Shown here piece after piece: positions 38,506-46,424 of a stretch of DNA of 64,000 nt (its first letter is position 1; the number at the start of each line of letters is the position of its first letter). The notes below the pieces were generated by a model. The model made no database searches and was not told where the DNA came from. It worked only from the letters and a program-made list of their open reading frames with translations. A program made the position numbers and the translations under genes. The DNA is from Agromyces soli. GTDB lineage: Bacteria; Actinomycetota; Actinomycetes; Actinomycetales; Microbacteriaceae. The stretch is from the NCBI RefSeq assembly GCF_022811605.1, contig NZ_CP094533.1, positions 620,001-684,000 of the forward strand, in the 5' to 3' direction.

Positions 38506-38517
38506 AAGGCAACGACC

Positions 38518-39264
38518 ATGTCGGAACCCCGCTTCACCGCTCGCACCGTCATCGTCACCGGCGCCGGATCCGGCATCGGTCACGCAACAGCGCTCCAACT
38601 CGCCTCCGAAGGCGCCCGGGTCGTGGCGGTCGACCTCTCCCGAGAACGACTCCGGCATCTGGAGGAGGAGCTGGGCGACCAGCTGATCACCGTCGACGGC
38701 GACCTCGCCGACCAGCTCACCATCGACCGCGTCATGGCCGCCGCCGGAGACCAGATCGATGCAGTGGCGAACATCGCGGGCATCATGGACGGCTTCGAAC
38801 CCACCGCGGAGATCACCGACGAGACCTGGGACCGCGTCATCGCGGTCAACCTCACCGCAATGATGAAGCTCACCCGCGCCGCGTTGCCCAGCATGCTCGC
38901 TCGCGGACGAGGAGCCATCGTGAACGTCGGCTCGGAGGCCGGCCTTCGCGGGTCGGCTGCGGGCACCCCGTACACGGTGTCCAAGCATGGAGTGAACGGG
39001 TTCACCCTCAGCACCGCGTTCTTCTACACGCCGAAGGGGGTCCGCTGCAACGCGGTGGCACCGGGACCGGTCGCGACGAACATCGAAGCGCCGTTCCGCT
39101 CCCAGTGGGCGCAGGAGCGCATCGGACCGATCATGCAAACCACGCTCCCCCCGGTCGCCCGCCCAGAGGCACTCGCCGCTGCCATCACTTGGCTGCTGAG
39201 TGATGACGCAGCGGACGTATCTGGCGCGATCCTCCCCGTCGACGGAGGCTGGGCCGCCATCTGA
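38518..39264 (+). CDS. SDR family oxidoreductase
   Basis: A 248-residue classical SDR. VTGAGSGIG near residues 13-21 binds NAD(P), NIAG replaces NAG, the catalytic Ser is in NVGSEAG and YTVSKHG gives the Tyr-Lys pair. The C-terminus ends SGAILPVDGGWAA. It follows USP-1 by 12 bp, so it is probably in the same transcript under DosR-type control and may help balance NAD(P)H when respiration is limited (inference). A truncated alcohol dehydrogenase fragment follows directly. Confidence 0.87.
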   Translation: MSEPRFTARTVIVTGAGSGIGHATALQLASEGARVVAVDLSRERLRHLEEELGDQLITVDGDLADQLTIDRVMAAAGDQIDAVANIAGIMDGFEPTAEITDETWDRVIAVNLTAMMKLTRAALPSMLARGRGAIVNVGSEAGLRGSAAGTPYTVSKHGVNGFTLSTAFFYTPKGVRCNAVAPGPVATNIEAPFRSQWAQERIGPIMQTTLPPVARPEALAAAITWLLSDDAADVSGAILPVDGGWAAI

Positions 39265-39441
39265 TCCGGATGGTCGGACGACGTCGACGGCGTGGGAGGC
39301 GAGCGACAGAGGTTCTTGCGCCTCGCGCGGACGCTGCAGCTCGGCGCGACCGTGACGCCGTATCCGTTCCACCACACCGACCGAGCGATCACCGACCTCC
39401 GCGACGGGCGAAGGTCCGGCTCACTCGTCATCCGCCACTGA
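39265..39441 (+). pseudogene. Truncated zinc alcohol dehydrogenase (C-terminal remnant)
   Basis: In frame to a TGA at 39439, this stretch encodes about 58 residues ending RQRFLRLARTLQLGATVTPY followed by PFHHTDRAITDLRDGRRSGSLVIRH. That is the C-terminal end of a zinc-binding medium-chain alcohol dehydrogenase (AD.AL.DL..G...G.LV pattern). No start codon, Rossmann GxGxxG or zinc Cys residues remain, so it is a decayed fragment between the SDR and the nuclease gene. A full-length adh is not in the window. Confidence 0.6.
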
Positions 39442-39473
39442 GCAAGACACCACCAGGCACGAACGGAGCGGCC

Positions 39474-40835
39474 ATGAACGCGCAACTACGATTCCTCGGT
39501 GCCGCGGACACGGTCACCGGCTCGCGCTACCTGATCGACACCGGAGCGGCGCGGATCCTCGTCGACTGCGGCCTCTTCCAGGGGTACAAGGTGCTCCGGA
39601 ACCGGAACCGGGCACCGTTCCCGGTGCCGCCCGAGTCGATTGACGCCATCGTGCTCAGCCACGCGCACCTCGACCACTCCGGGTACCTCCCAGCGCTCGT
39701 CCGCGACGGATTCACCGGCCCCGTCTACACGACCGCAGGAACATCGGAGCTCGCCGCGGTCATGCTGCCCGACAGCGGGTACCTGCTCGAGGAAGAAGCC
39801 CGCCATGCCGCCCGCGGGCGCTGGTCCAAGCATCCGCACCCGACCCCCCTCTACACCGTTGATGACGCGCGCCGCTCCCTCGACCGGCTCCGGCCGGTCG
39901 GGTTCGACGAGGAGGTTCCGCTCGGACCCGAGCTGACGGCGCGGCTCGTCCCAGCCGGGCACATCCTCGGCGCCGCATCGGTGCGAATCACCTCCGCGGG
40001 TCGCACCGCGCACTTCACCGGCGATCTCGGGCGCCCCGACGACCCGCTCATGCTTCCCCCGCGACCGTTCGAAGGAGCGACGACGCTCATCACCGAATCG
40101 ACGTACGGCGACCGCGCGCACGCCGACGTCGACCCCGAACCGCTCCTGGCCACCGTGATCGACCGGGTCGTGAAACGCGCGGGAGTCGTCCTGATCCCCG
40201 CGTTCGCCGTCGGGCGCACCGAGACGATCCTCCTGCACCTGTCCCGTCTGCGGGAGCAGGGAAGGCTCCCGGAGGTCCCCGTGTACCTGAACAGCCCGAT
40301 GGCGATCAACGTGACCGCCATCTACCAGCGGCATCGGGACGAGCACCGGATCACCCCCGCCGAGATCGAGCGCATGTACGCGCTCGCGACCCCGGTTCAC
40401 GATGTCGACGAGTCCAAGCTGTTGAACCTCCGCGGCGGTCCGATGATCATCGTCTCCGCCAGCGGGATGCTCACCGGGGGACGGATCCTGCACCATCTCG
40501 CCGCCTACGGCCCCGATCCTCGCAACGCGGTGATCCTCACCGGATTCCAGGCCGGCGGCACCCGAGGGGCCGCGCTCCTGGGCGGCGCACGCTCACTCCG
40601 GATCTTCGGTGAGGACGTCCCGATCCGTGCCGAGGTCGTGAACATCGACACCATGTCCGCGCACGCGGACGCGGACGAGCTCCTCTCGTGGATGCGGGCA
40701 GCCCCGGCGGCGCCAGAGCAGGTGTTCGTGACTCACGGCGAACCGGCTGCGGCGGATCGGTTGCGGGTTCGGATCACCCGCGAGCTCGGCTGGAGGGCAC
40801 GGGTGCCGGAGCAGGGTGAACGTGTGGAGCTGTGA
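39474..40835 (+). CDS. MBL-fold/beta-CASP ribonuclease-like protein
   Basis: A 453-residue metallo-beta-lactamase-fold enzyme with a beta-CASP domain, of the type related to CPSF/Ysh1 and RNase J-like RNA exonucleases. The metal motif SHAHLDHSG gives His63, His65, Asp67 and His68; further metal ligands are in AGHILGA, FTGDLGR and the beta-CASP SAHAD region. The RMK-like PLDSPMA counterpart reads LNSPMAINV. The ATG at 39474 follows GGAGCGG. It lies in the dormancy-type island behind USP-1 and SDR, suggesting RNA turnover under stress. Confidence 0.85.
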   Translation: MNAQLRFLGAADTVTGSRYLIDTGAARILVDCGLFQGYKVLRNRNRAPFPVPPESIDAIVLSHAHLDHSGYLPALVRDGFTGPVYTTAGTSELAAVMLPDSGYLLEEEARHAARGRWSKHPHPTPLYTVDDARRSLDRLRPVGFDEEVPLGPELTARLVPAGHILGAASVRITSAGRTAHFTGDLGRPDDPLMLPPRPFEGATTLITESTYGDRAHADVDPEPLLATVIDRVVKRAGVVLIPAFAVGRTETILLHLSRLREQGRLPEVPVYLNSPMAINVTAIYQRHRDEHRITPAEIERMYALATPVHDVDESKLLNLRGGPMIIVSASGMLTGGRILHHLAAYGPDPRNAVILTGFQAGGTRGAALLGGARSLRIFGEDVPIRAEVVNIDTMSAHADADELLSWMRAAPAAPEQVFVTHGEPAAADRLRVRITRELGWRARVPEQGERVEL

Positions 40836-40844
40836 TCCGTCGCA

Positions 40845-41483
40845 TCAACGCTCGGTGTCGCGGCGTTCGAGCTGGTACACGGCAGCTTGCGTGCGACGCT
40901 CGAAGCCGAGTTTGCGGAGGAGGCCCGACACGTAGTTCTTCACCGTCTTCTCCGCGAGAGAGAGCCGTTCGCCGATCTGGCGGTTGGTGAGCCCTTCGGC
41001 GACGAGGACGAGGACTTGGCGTTCGCGGAGATTGAGCGAGCCGAAGCGGGGGTCCTCGTGATCGGCCGCTTCGCTCTCCGGCCGCAGACGCGCGGAGACG
41101 GCGGGCGGAAGCAGCGATCTCCCGGAGGCGGCCGCCCGCACCGCGTCCACCAGCCCGGTGCCCGCGATGCTCTTCAGCACATAGCCGGACGCGCCGGCCA
41201 TGACCGCGGCGGTGGCCGCGTCGTCGTCGTCGTACGCGGTGAGCATGAGGCAGCGCACGTCCGGGTACCGGGATCGGATCTCGCGGCAGAGCGAGATGCC
41301 GTCATCGTCCGGGAGGCGGACGTCGAGGACCGCGACATCCGGGGCGAGCGCGGCGATCCGGGCGAGCGCCCGCTCGGCGTTCGGAGCTTCGCCGACGATC
41401 TCGAGGTCATGCTCCCGTTCAAGAAGCTGAGCGACGCCGCGTCGGACGATCTCATGGTCGTCGACGAGGAACACCCTGGTCAT
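40845..41483 (-). CDS. dosR: DosR/DevR-like response regulator
   Basis: A 212-residue NarL/LuxR-type response regulator very similar to mycobacterial DosR. Asp8, Asp9, phosphorylation site Asp54, Thr82 and Lys104 sit at the same residue numbers as in M. tuberculosis DosR. The recognition helix has Lys179, Lys182 and Asn183 (LAEKTVKNYVS), the residues that read the DosR box. The ATG overlaps the stop of the sensor kinase gene (ATGA), giving the kinase-regulator operon. It should control the four DosR-like boxes in this island. Confidence 0.93.
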   Translation of the reverse strand: MTRVFLVDDHEIVRRGVAQLLEREHDLEIVGEAPNAERALARIAALAPDVAVLDVRLPDDDGISLCREIRSRYPDVRCLMLTAYDDDDAATAAVMAGASGYVLKSIAGTGLVDAVRAAASGRSLLPPAVSARLRPESEAADHEDPRFGSLNLRERQVLVLVAEGLTNRQIGERLSLAEKTVKNYVSGLLRKLGFERRTQAAVYQLERRDTER

Positions 41484-43198
41484 TCTGCGATCCCCTCCAG
41501 CGGTACGACCCAGCTCGCCTCGGTCCGCCCCGGCTCGGAGTCGATGTCGAAGGTTCCGCCTCTCGCGGCCGCTCGGGCTGCGAGGTTCGTGATGCCGTTC
41601 CCCCGGCGCGCGCCAGTCATGCCCGCGCCGTCGTCGCTGACGGTGATCCGCACCTCGGCGTCGGTGCTGGTCACGGTGACGCGGATGACGTTCGCCTCAG
41701 CGTGCTTGACAGCGTTCATGACCAGCTCCCTGGCAGCGGCCGCGACGTCGGCGGCGAGCTGCCCGTGGACCGTGAGGTCCACCGGCCCCTCGAAACTGAC
41801 GGAAACAGGGCGCGCCAGGCCGGTGGAGCACTCTGCAGCGATGTCGAGGATTCGGTGACGAAGCGACTCGTCCCGTTCGGGCCGTGGGGTCATCGCGAAG
41901 ACGCTGGTGCGGATCTGGAGAATGGCATCGTCGAGCGTCGCGACCGATTTCCTGATCCGTTCGGAGAGGTGGGCGTCGTCCACGGATTCTGCGACCGCTT
42001 GAAGCTCGAGCCCGGTTCCGAAGAGCTGTTGGATGACGTGGTCGTGGAGGTCGCGGGCGATCCGCGCTCGATCCTGCACGAGCAGGGCGTGCTGGTGCTG
42101 TTCACGGGCCCGAGCGAGTTCGAGGGCGAGGGCCACTCGTCCCGCAAGGTCGGCGGCGATCTCCGTCTCGGCACTGCTGAACGGCGGGCGGCCAGGCTCA
42201 CGCGCGACTGCGAGTACGCCCCAGGCAGTGCCGTCGGTGGTCAGGGGCAGGAACATGACCGCGCCGGTTCCGAGTGCTTCGTCGCGGATCGCGAGGGCGT
42301 CGGGTCGAGGGTCGTGGCTGAGGCCGGTGCGAGCGCGGATGGTGCCCGACGCGAGCGCCGCGTACGCCTCGGTCGCGGACGCGTCGAGCATCGCCCCGGT
42401 GAGATCCGCAGCACCGGAACCTCTCGCTTCGGCGATCCGCACCATCTCCCCGTCATCGCCGGGGACGGCGACGCACACGCGGTCGACGGTCGTGCGGGAG
42501 ACGAGTTCCTCGGCGAGCATGCCCAGCGGCGAGCCTTCGACCGAATCGAGCAGTGCCGCGGTGATCTGTGCGGACGATGCCATCCATCGCTGCCTGAGCT
42601 GCGTCTCCTCGAGCAGCCGGGCGTTCGCGATCACGAAGCCGGCGGTCGCAGCCAGCGCGGTGACGAGCTGTTCGTCCTCCGCGATGAATTCGCCCCGCCG
42701 GGGGTTGGAGAGGTAGAGGTTGCCGAACACCTCGTTGCGCACCCGGATCGGCACACCGAGGAACGCGTCCATCCGAGGATGGTTGCGGGGAAAGCCGACC
42801 GAGCGCGGGTGGTCGGAGATGTGGCGCAAGCGGATCGGGTTGGGGTCGTCGATGAGCGCACCGAGGACGCCGCGGCCTTCTGGGAGATGTCCGATGGCGA
42901 CCGCGTCGGAGTCCGACATGCCGACATGGATGAAGGCTTCCAGGCCGTTCCCGTCCGCCGCGATCACTCCCAGCGCGCCGAACTCGGCATCGACCAGCTC
43001 GACCGCGGCCTGCGCGATCCGCTCGAGCACGACGGGGAGCTCGACGTGCTCGACCATCGCTTGCGTCGCGCGCAGTAGAGCCTGCAGGCGCCCCTGGGTG
43101 TGAATCATCGCGTCGGCGCGCTCCATCAGCTCGCGCATGGCGCGATCCAGCTCCGACCGAGGCTGGTCGGCGAACGGCAAAGGCGGCCGATCCGACAT
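41480..43198 (-). CDS. dosS: DosS/DevS-like GAF sensor histidine kinase
   Basis: A 572-residue sensor kinase close in length to DosS (578). GAF-A spans about 50-195, GAF-B about 220-360, then HisKA_3 with phosphoacceptor His385 (ARDLHDHVIQQL) and a HATPase domain (ELVMNAVKHA). In GAF-A, His104, His130, His140 and Tyr162 lie at a constant offset of nine from DosS His113, His139, His149 (proximal heme ligand) and Tyr171, so heme binding is expected. DosS Glu87 is replaced by Val78. The ATG at 43198 follows GGAGGAG. It probably senses O2, NO or CO and phosphorylates the DosR-like protein. Confidence 0.92.
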   Translation of the reverse strand: MSDRPPLPFADQPRSELDRAMRELMERADAMIHTQGRLQALLRATQAMVEHVELPVVLERIAQAAVELVDAEFGALGVIAADGNGLEAFIHVGMSDSDAVAIGHLPEGRGVLGALIDDPNPIRLRHISDHPRSVGFPRNHPRMDAFLGVPIRVRNEVFGNLYLSNPRRGEFIAEDEQLVTALAATAGFVIANARLLEETQLRQRWMASSAQITAALLDSVEGSPLGMLAEELVSRTTVDRVCVAVPGDDGEMVRIAEARGSGAADLTGAMLDASATEAYAALASGTIRARTGLSHDPRPDALAIRDEALGTGAVMFLPLTTDGTAWGVLAVAREPGRPPFSSAETEIAADLAGRVALALELARAREQHQHALLVQDRARIARDLHDHVIQQLFGTGLELQAVAESVDDAHLSERIRKSVATLDDAILQIRTSVFAMTPRPERDESLRHRILDIAAECSTGLARPVSVSFEGPVDLTVHGQLAADVAAAARELVMNAVKHAEANVIRVTVTSTDAEVRITVSDDGAGMTGARRGNGITNLAARAAARGGTFDIDSEPGRTEASWVVPLEGIAE

Positions 43199-43259
43199 GA
43201 CTCCTCCGAGGTGACAGCCGCAGGCTACCACCGCGGCGCCCGCCGGGCCCACGGTCCAC

Positions 43260-43273
43260 GGGACCAATGGCCC
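43260..43273 (+). promoter_or_regulatory. DosR-like box 2
   Basis: GGGACCAATGGCCC lies between the sensor kinase (-) and USP-2 (+). A GACGCT hexamer begins 22 nt downstream (43296-43301), as at the other boxes. The predicted start point near 43308 leaves a leader of about 38 nt with GGAAGG before the USP-2 ATG. Confidence 0.68.
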
Positions 43274-43345
43274 TCCTCACGCGCACAAGAAGGAGGACGC
43301 TACGAGCACGCAGACTGCATCGGACCAACGGAAGGGCGCATCGGG

Positions 43346-44200
43346 ATGAGCGTGCTGATCGGTATCGACGGCTCGATTGCGAGCCGAGCCGCACTCGACT
43401 GGGGGGTCGCCCGCGCCCGCGCTGCGAGGACGGGGATCACCCTCCGCTATGTCGTCGACGACGAGTGGGGCGCGGTCGGCGCGAGCGCCCGTGCTGAACT
43501 CCGCCGGAACGCGGAAGTCCTGGTCCAGCACGAACTCGAGCTGGCGCGCGAGGGCGCCGGCTCGAGTCCGGTGACCGCGCAGATCTCCGTCGGGCCTCCG
43601 ATGCTCACGCTCGCCGCCGAGGCGCGCGATCACGAGCTCGTCGTCATCGGCACCCACAAGGTCGGTGTCTTCCACGGTTTGGCGCTCGGCGCCCGCGGGC
43701 TCCAGCTCGCAGCGATGTCTCCGGTCCCGGTGGCGGTCGTCCCCGTTTCATCCGGGGGGCGCCGGCATGGGGTCGCTGTCGGCATCGGCGGCGAAGCCGG
43801 CGAAGACGCGGCCGTCCGGGCCGCGGTCGACGAGGCGAACCGCTCCGGTGAGCCGCTCGTCCTCGTGCAGTCCTCCACCAGCTCGGTACTCGCCGGCGCT
43901 CACGCCATCAGCCGGGCGCGAGCCCTCGCGGAGACCCTCGCTCCGGCTGCGGGAGTCACCGAGCAACGGTCGAGCGCGGCCGCCGGCGAAGCGCTCGCGA
44001 TCATGTCCGGCCAGTCCGTGCTGACCGTAGTCGGACGTCCGACGCACCCTGGCGCGCACGGGTTTCGACCCCTCGGCCGGGTGACCTCGGAGCTTCTGCT
44101 CAACCTTCGCGGACCGGTCCTCGTCGTACCGTTTCCCGCCCTCCCCACCACGGAATCCCCCGAGAGAACGACGGAACCGGAGAGGAGCGCCGAAACATGA
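43346..44200 (+). CDS. Universal stress protein, tandem domain (USP-2)
   Basis: A 284-residue protein with two Usp domains (about 1-140 and 150-275). The first begins VLIGIDGSIASRAALDWGVA and carries VVIGTHKVGVFHGLALGARGLQLAA. The second has lost most of the nucleotide loop, so only the first may bind ATP. Its stop overlaps the flavodoxin start (ATGA), indicating coupled expression. It is transcribed divergently from the DosS/DosR operon behind DosR-like box 2. Confidence 0.87.
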   Translation: MSVLIGIDGSIASRAALDWGVARARAARTGITLRYVVDDEWGAVGASARAELRRNAEVLVQHELELAREGAGSSPVTAQISVGPPMLTLAAEARDHELVVIGTHKVGVFHGLALGARGLQLAAMSPVPVAVVPVSSGGRRHGVAVGIGGEAGEDAAVRAAVDEANRSGEPLVLVQSSTSSVLAGAHAISRARALAETLAPAAGVTEQRSSAAAGEALAIMSGQSVLTVVGRPTHPGAHGFRPLGRVTSELLLNLRGPVLVVPFPALPTTESPERTTEPERSAET

Positions 44201-44718
44201 AGTCATTGGTGCTGTACGAGTCGATGTTCGGGCATACCCGCCGCATCGCGGACCAGATCGCCTCCGCTCTTGAGAGCTTCGGTGAGGCATCGACTCAGTC
44301 GATCGAAACCGCCGGCGACGATGCACTCGACGCCGATCTCATCGTCCTGGGCGCCCCGACCCACGCCCACTCCCTGCCCAGCCCCCGCTCACGGGCCGAA
44401 GCCGCCGACTGGGCTGCAGACCCGGATCGCCACCTCACGCTGGAGCACCGCCTGCAGGACCCCGGTCTCCGTGAATGGCTCGACGCGCTGCGGCGCGCGC
44501 CGAAGGCCTGGGCCGCATTCGCCACGCGCGTCGACATGCCCCGGATCCTCGCCGGGAACGGTGCGGCGGCCATCGAACGTCGAATGCGGCACTTCGACGT
44601 GCCGCCCCTCCTCGAAGGGGAGTGCTTCCTCGTCACGCTGGACGACGGCGAGCTCCTGGTCGACGAACTGGACCGCGCGAGGGCGTGGGGCGGGGCGCTC
44701 GGACGGGCAGCCACCTGA
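44197..44718 (+). CDS. Flavodoxin family protein
   Basis: A 173-residue flavodoxin-like protein. SLVLYESMFGHTRRIADQIAS is the FMN-phosphate loop (T/SxTxxT-like), and DLIVLGAPTHAHSLPSPRSR the second FMN-contact loop. It is longer than electron-transfer flavodoxins and likely an FMN-binding redox protein or reductase-like partner. It is coupled to USP-2 through a 4-nt overlap and sits in the dormancy-type regulon, where low-potential electron carriers are common. Partner unknown. Confidence 0.85.
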   Translation: MKSLVLYESMFGHTRRIADQIASALESFGEASTQSIETAGDDALDADLIVLGAPTHAHSLPSPRSRAEAADWAADPDRHLTLEHRLQDPGLREWLDALRRAPKAWAAFATRVDMPRILAGNGAAAIERRMRHFDVPPLLEGECFLVTLDDGELLVDELDRARAWGGALGRAAT

Positions 44719-44724
44719 CTGGGC

Positions 44725-44743
44725 CGGGCGACATCGTCGCCCG
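44725..44743. promoter_or_regulatory. Perfect hairpin/palindrome after the flavodoxin gene
   Basis: CGGGCGAC (44725-44732), ATC, GTCGCCCG (44736-44743) form a perfect 8-bp stem between flavodoxin and USP-3. There is no T-run. It could be an attenuator, RNA processing site or operator; it does not fit the DosR-like pattern. Confidence 0.45.
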
Positions 44744-44782
44744 AGCGAGCAGAAGGCACACGCGGAACGAAAGGGAATCATC

Positions 44783-45613
44783 ATGTTCGAACGAATCGTG
44801 GTCGGAATCGACGGGTCGCCCGCCGCGCAGCATGCTGCGGACTGGGCCGCCCGCATCGCCGGAGACGGGCACCTCGTCCTGGTCCATGTCGAACGAGACC
44901 GGGAGACCGGCAGCGACTACTTGAGCGCCACGTCGAAACGAGCCGGAGACCGGGTCACGCTCATCGACGAAGGCGAGCGGATCCGTGCGGCGAACCCTGG
45001 CCTTCACGTCGTCACCTCGACCGAGACCGGTCCCGTGGTCGACGTGCTGCGCACCTTCCTCCGTCGAGGCACGCTCGTCGTGGTCGGTCGGGACGCCGAC
45101 CGCGGCGGTCGCTGGTCAGCGGGCGTGCGGCTGGCCGGATCCCACTCCGCCGGCGCGGTCGCCGTCGTACCGAGCGGCGAGGGCGGGGCGGACGATCTCG
45201 GCGTCGTCGTCGGCGTCGACGGCTCTGTTCTGGGCCGTGAGGCCATCCGGGTCGGAGCAGATCTCGCCACGGCGCTGCAGCTCCGCCTCACCCTGCTGCA
45301 CGCGTGGGCTGCACCCGCATTCTGGGAGTCGGATCTGGCGGAGTACGCCAGTGAGTTCGCCGAGTTCGAGCAGATGCATCGCGATACCCTCGCCGCGGCG
45401 ATGGACTCCGGGACGGCGTCCGGCGCCGAGCCGCACGCGCGGCTCGTGCACGGGAGGCCCGCCGACGAACTGCTCGAAGCGGTCGACACCGCCCGCGCAA
45501 TCGTCGTCGGCAGCCACAGTGGATCAGCGGTCGAGCGCTTCCTCTTGGGATCGGTGAGCCACGAGGTCCTGCTGCGTTCGCCCATTCCGGTCGTGGTGGT
45601 GCTTCCGGGTTAG
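44783..45613 (+). CDS. Universal stress protein, tandem domain (USP-3)
   Basis: A 276-residue tandem Usp protein. Domain 1 starts IVVGIDGSPAAQHAADWAARI and domain 2 starts GVVVGVDGSVLGREAIRVGADLA. The second ends IVVGSHSGSAVERFLLGSVSHEVLLRSPIPVVVV, an intact ATP-binding motif. ATG at 44783 preceded by AAAGGGAA. It follows the flavodoxin gene by 64 bp and a strong hairpin, so it may be co-transcribed from box 2 with partial attenuation. It ends at a stem-loop shared with the convergent BON gene. Confidence 0.87.
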   Translation: MFERIVVGIDGSPAAQHAADWAARIAGDGHLVLVHVERDRETGSDYLSATSKRAGDRVTLIDEGERIRAANPGLHVVTSTETGPVVDVLRTFLRRGTLVVVGRDADRGGRWSAGVRLAGSHSAGAVAVVPSGEGGADDLGVVVGVDGSVLGREAIRVGADLATALQLRLTLLHAWAAPAFWESDLAEYASEFAEFEQMHRDTLAAAMDSGTASGAEPHARLVHGRPADELLEAVDTARAIVVGSHSGSAVERFLLGSVSHEVLLRSPIPVVVVLPG

Positions 45614-45658
45614 TCCCCGTGCTCAAAACGAGCTGCGGCTGGGGTAGGTGAGTCCGCT

Positions 45659-45678
45659 GCCCTGCCCGCATGCAGGGC
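45659..45678. terminator. Stem-loop between convergent USP-3 and BON genes
   Basis: GCCCTGC (45659-45665), a 6-nt loop and GCAGGGC (45672-45678) form a perfect stem in the 130-bp convergent gap. Probably a bidirectional terminator without a T-run. Confidence 0.5.
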
Positions 45679-45743
45679 ACTGCCAATCTAGGGCGACCGT
45701 GGCGCGCCCATCCCGAAAGTACAGTCCACCGGGCGCTCGACCT

Positions 45744-46424
45744 TCACGCTGACCGACGGGCGCGTCCGTCGTGGACTGTCAGGAGGTTGTCGACTGCAGC
45801 GACGTACGGTGCTCGCCAGGCGATGTTCTCAGCATGGATCCGGTCCCCCCACGTGCGCACCGTCCCGCCCAGCGAGACCGTGCGACCGTTCACGCTGACG
45901 CGGATGTCGGCGCGACTGAGCCGAGCGTCGCGGTCGAAGGCTGAACGGATGCGGTCGGCAGTATTCGCGGCGGTGGGTCGCGGCTCGAGCGTGAGCAGGT
46001 TCGTGACTCGGCGAACACCGCGGATGTGCTCCACCGCGCGTTCCGCAGCGCGGCGCTCGTAGTCCCACCCAACGGTCCCGAGCAGGCGAACTTCGCCCTG
46101 TCTCAGCTCAGCTCGCACGGAGTCCGGAAGGTTGGCCGCCGCCAGGAGGGCATGGTCGACAGCCTTGGCGAGGTCGGTCTCCGAGAAGGTCCAGCTGTCA
46201 GGCGGGTGCACCTCGAGGGCATTCACGACCGTGCGGACCCCTCGGACACGGAGTGCCGCCTTTGCAGCGGCGGCCTGCTCCCACAGCGAATCGGTCTCCC
46301 CGGACAGGGTGACGACGCCATCCTCGACAGAGACGCCGATTCCGGCCGCGTCGACCTCCGGTGTCCATTCGAGCTCGTCCTGAACCGATGCGTGGATCTC
46401 AGGGTCGGATATGTGCGCACTCAT
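45744..46424 (-). CDS. BON-domain protein (three BON repeats)
   Basis: A 226-residue protein with three BON modules (about 5-75, 80-148 and 152-220). Each shows a variant of V.V.dG.VtLsG.v......A...a....GV..V.N.L, for example GIGVSVEDGVVTLSGETDSLWEQ. BON domains bind phospholipid or surfaces and occur in osmotic and stress proteins. There is no signal peptide, so it is probably cytoplasmic or membrane-associated. Its ATG overlaps the stop of USP-4, so both come from the same DosR-type promoter. Confidence 0.85.
   Translation of the reverse strand: MSAHISDPEIHASVQDELEWTPEVDAAGIGVSVEDGVVTLSGETDSLWEQAAAAKAALRVRGVRTVVNALEVHPPDSWTFSETDLAKAVDHALLAAANLPDSVRAELRQGEVRLLGTVGWDYERRAAERAVEHIRGVRRVTNLLTLEPRPTAANTADRIRSAFDRDARLSRADIRVSVNGRTVSLGGTVRTWGDRIHAENIAWRAPYVAAVDNLLTVHDGRARRSA

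Noticed and set aside
44725..44743. Palindrome GGGCGAC-ATC-GTCGCCC considered as a fifth DosR-like box
   Set aside because: The half-sites do not align with GnGAC...GnCCC and no xAxxxT hexamer follows at 22 nt. Kept as a separate hairpin.
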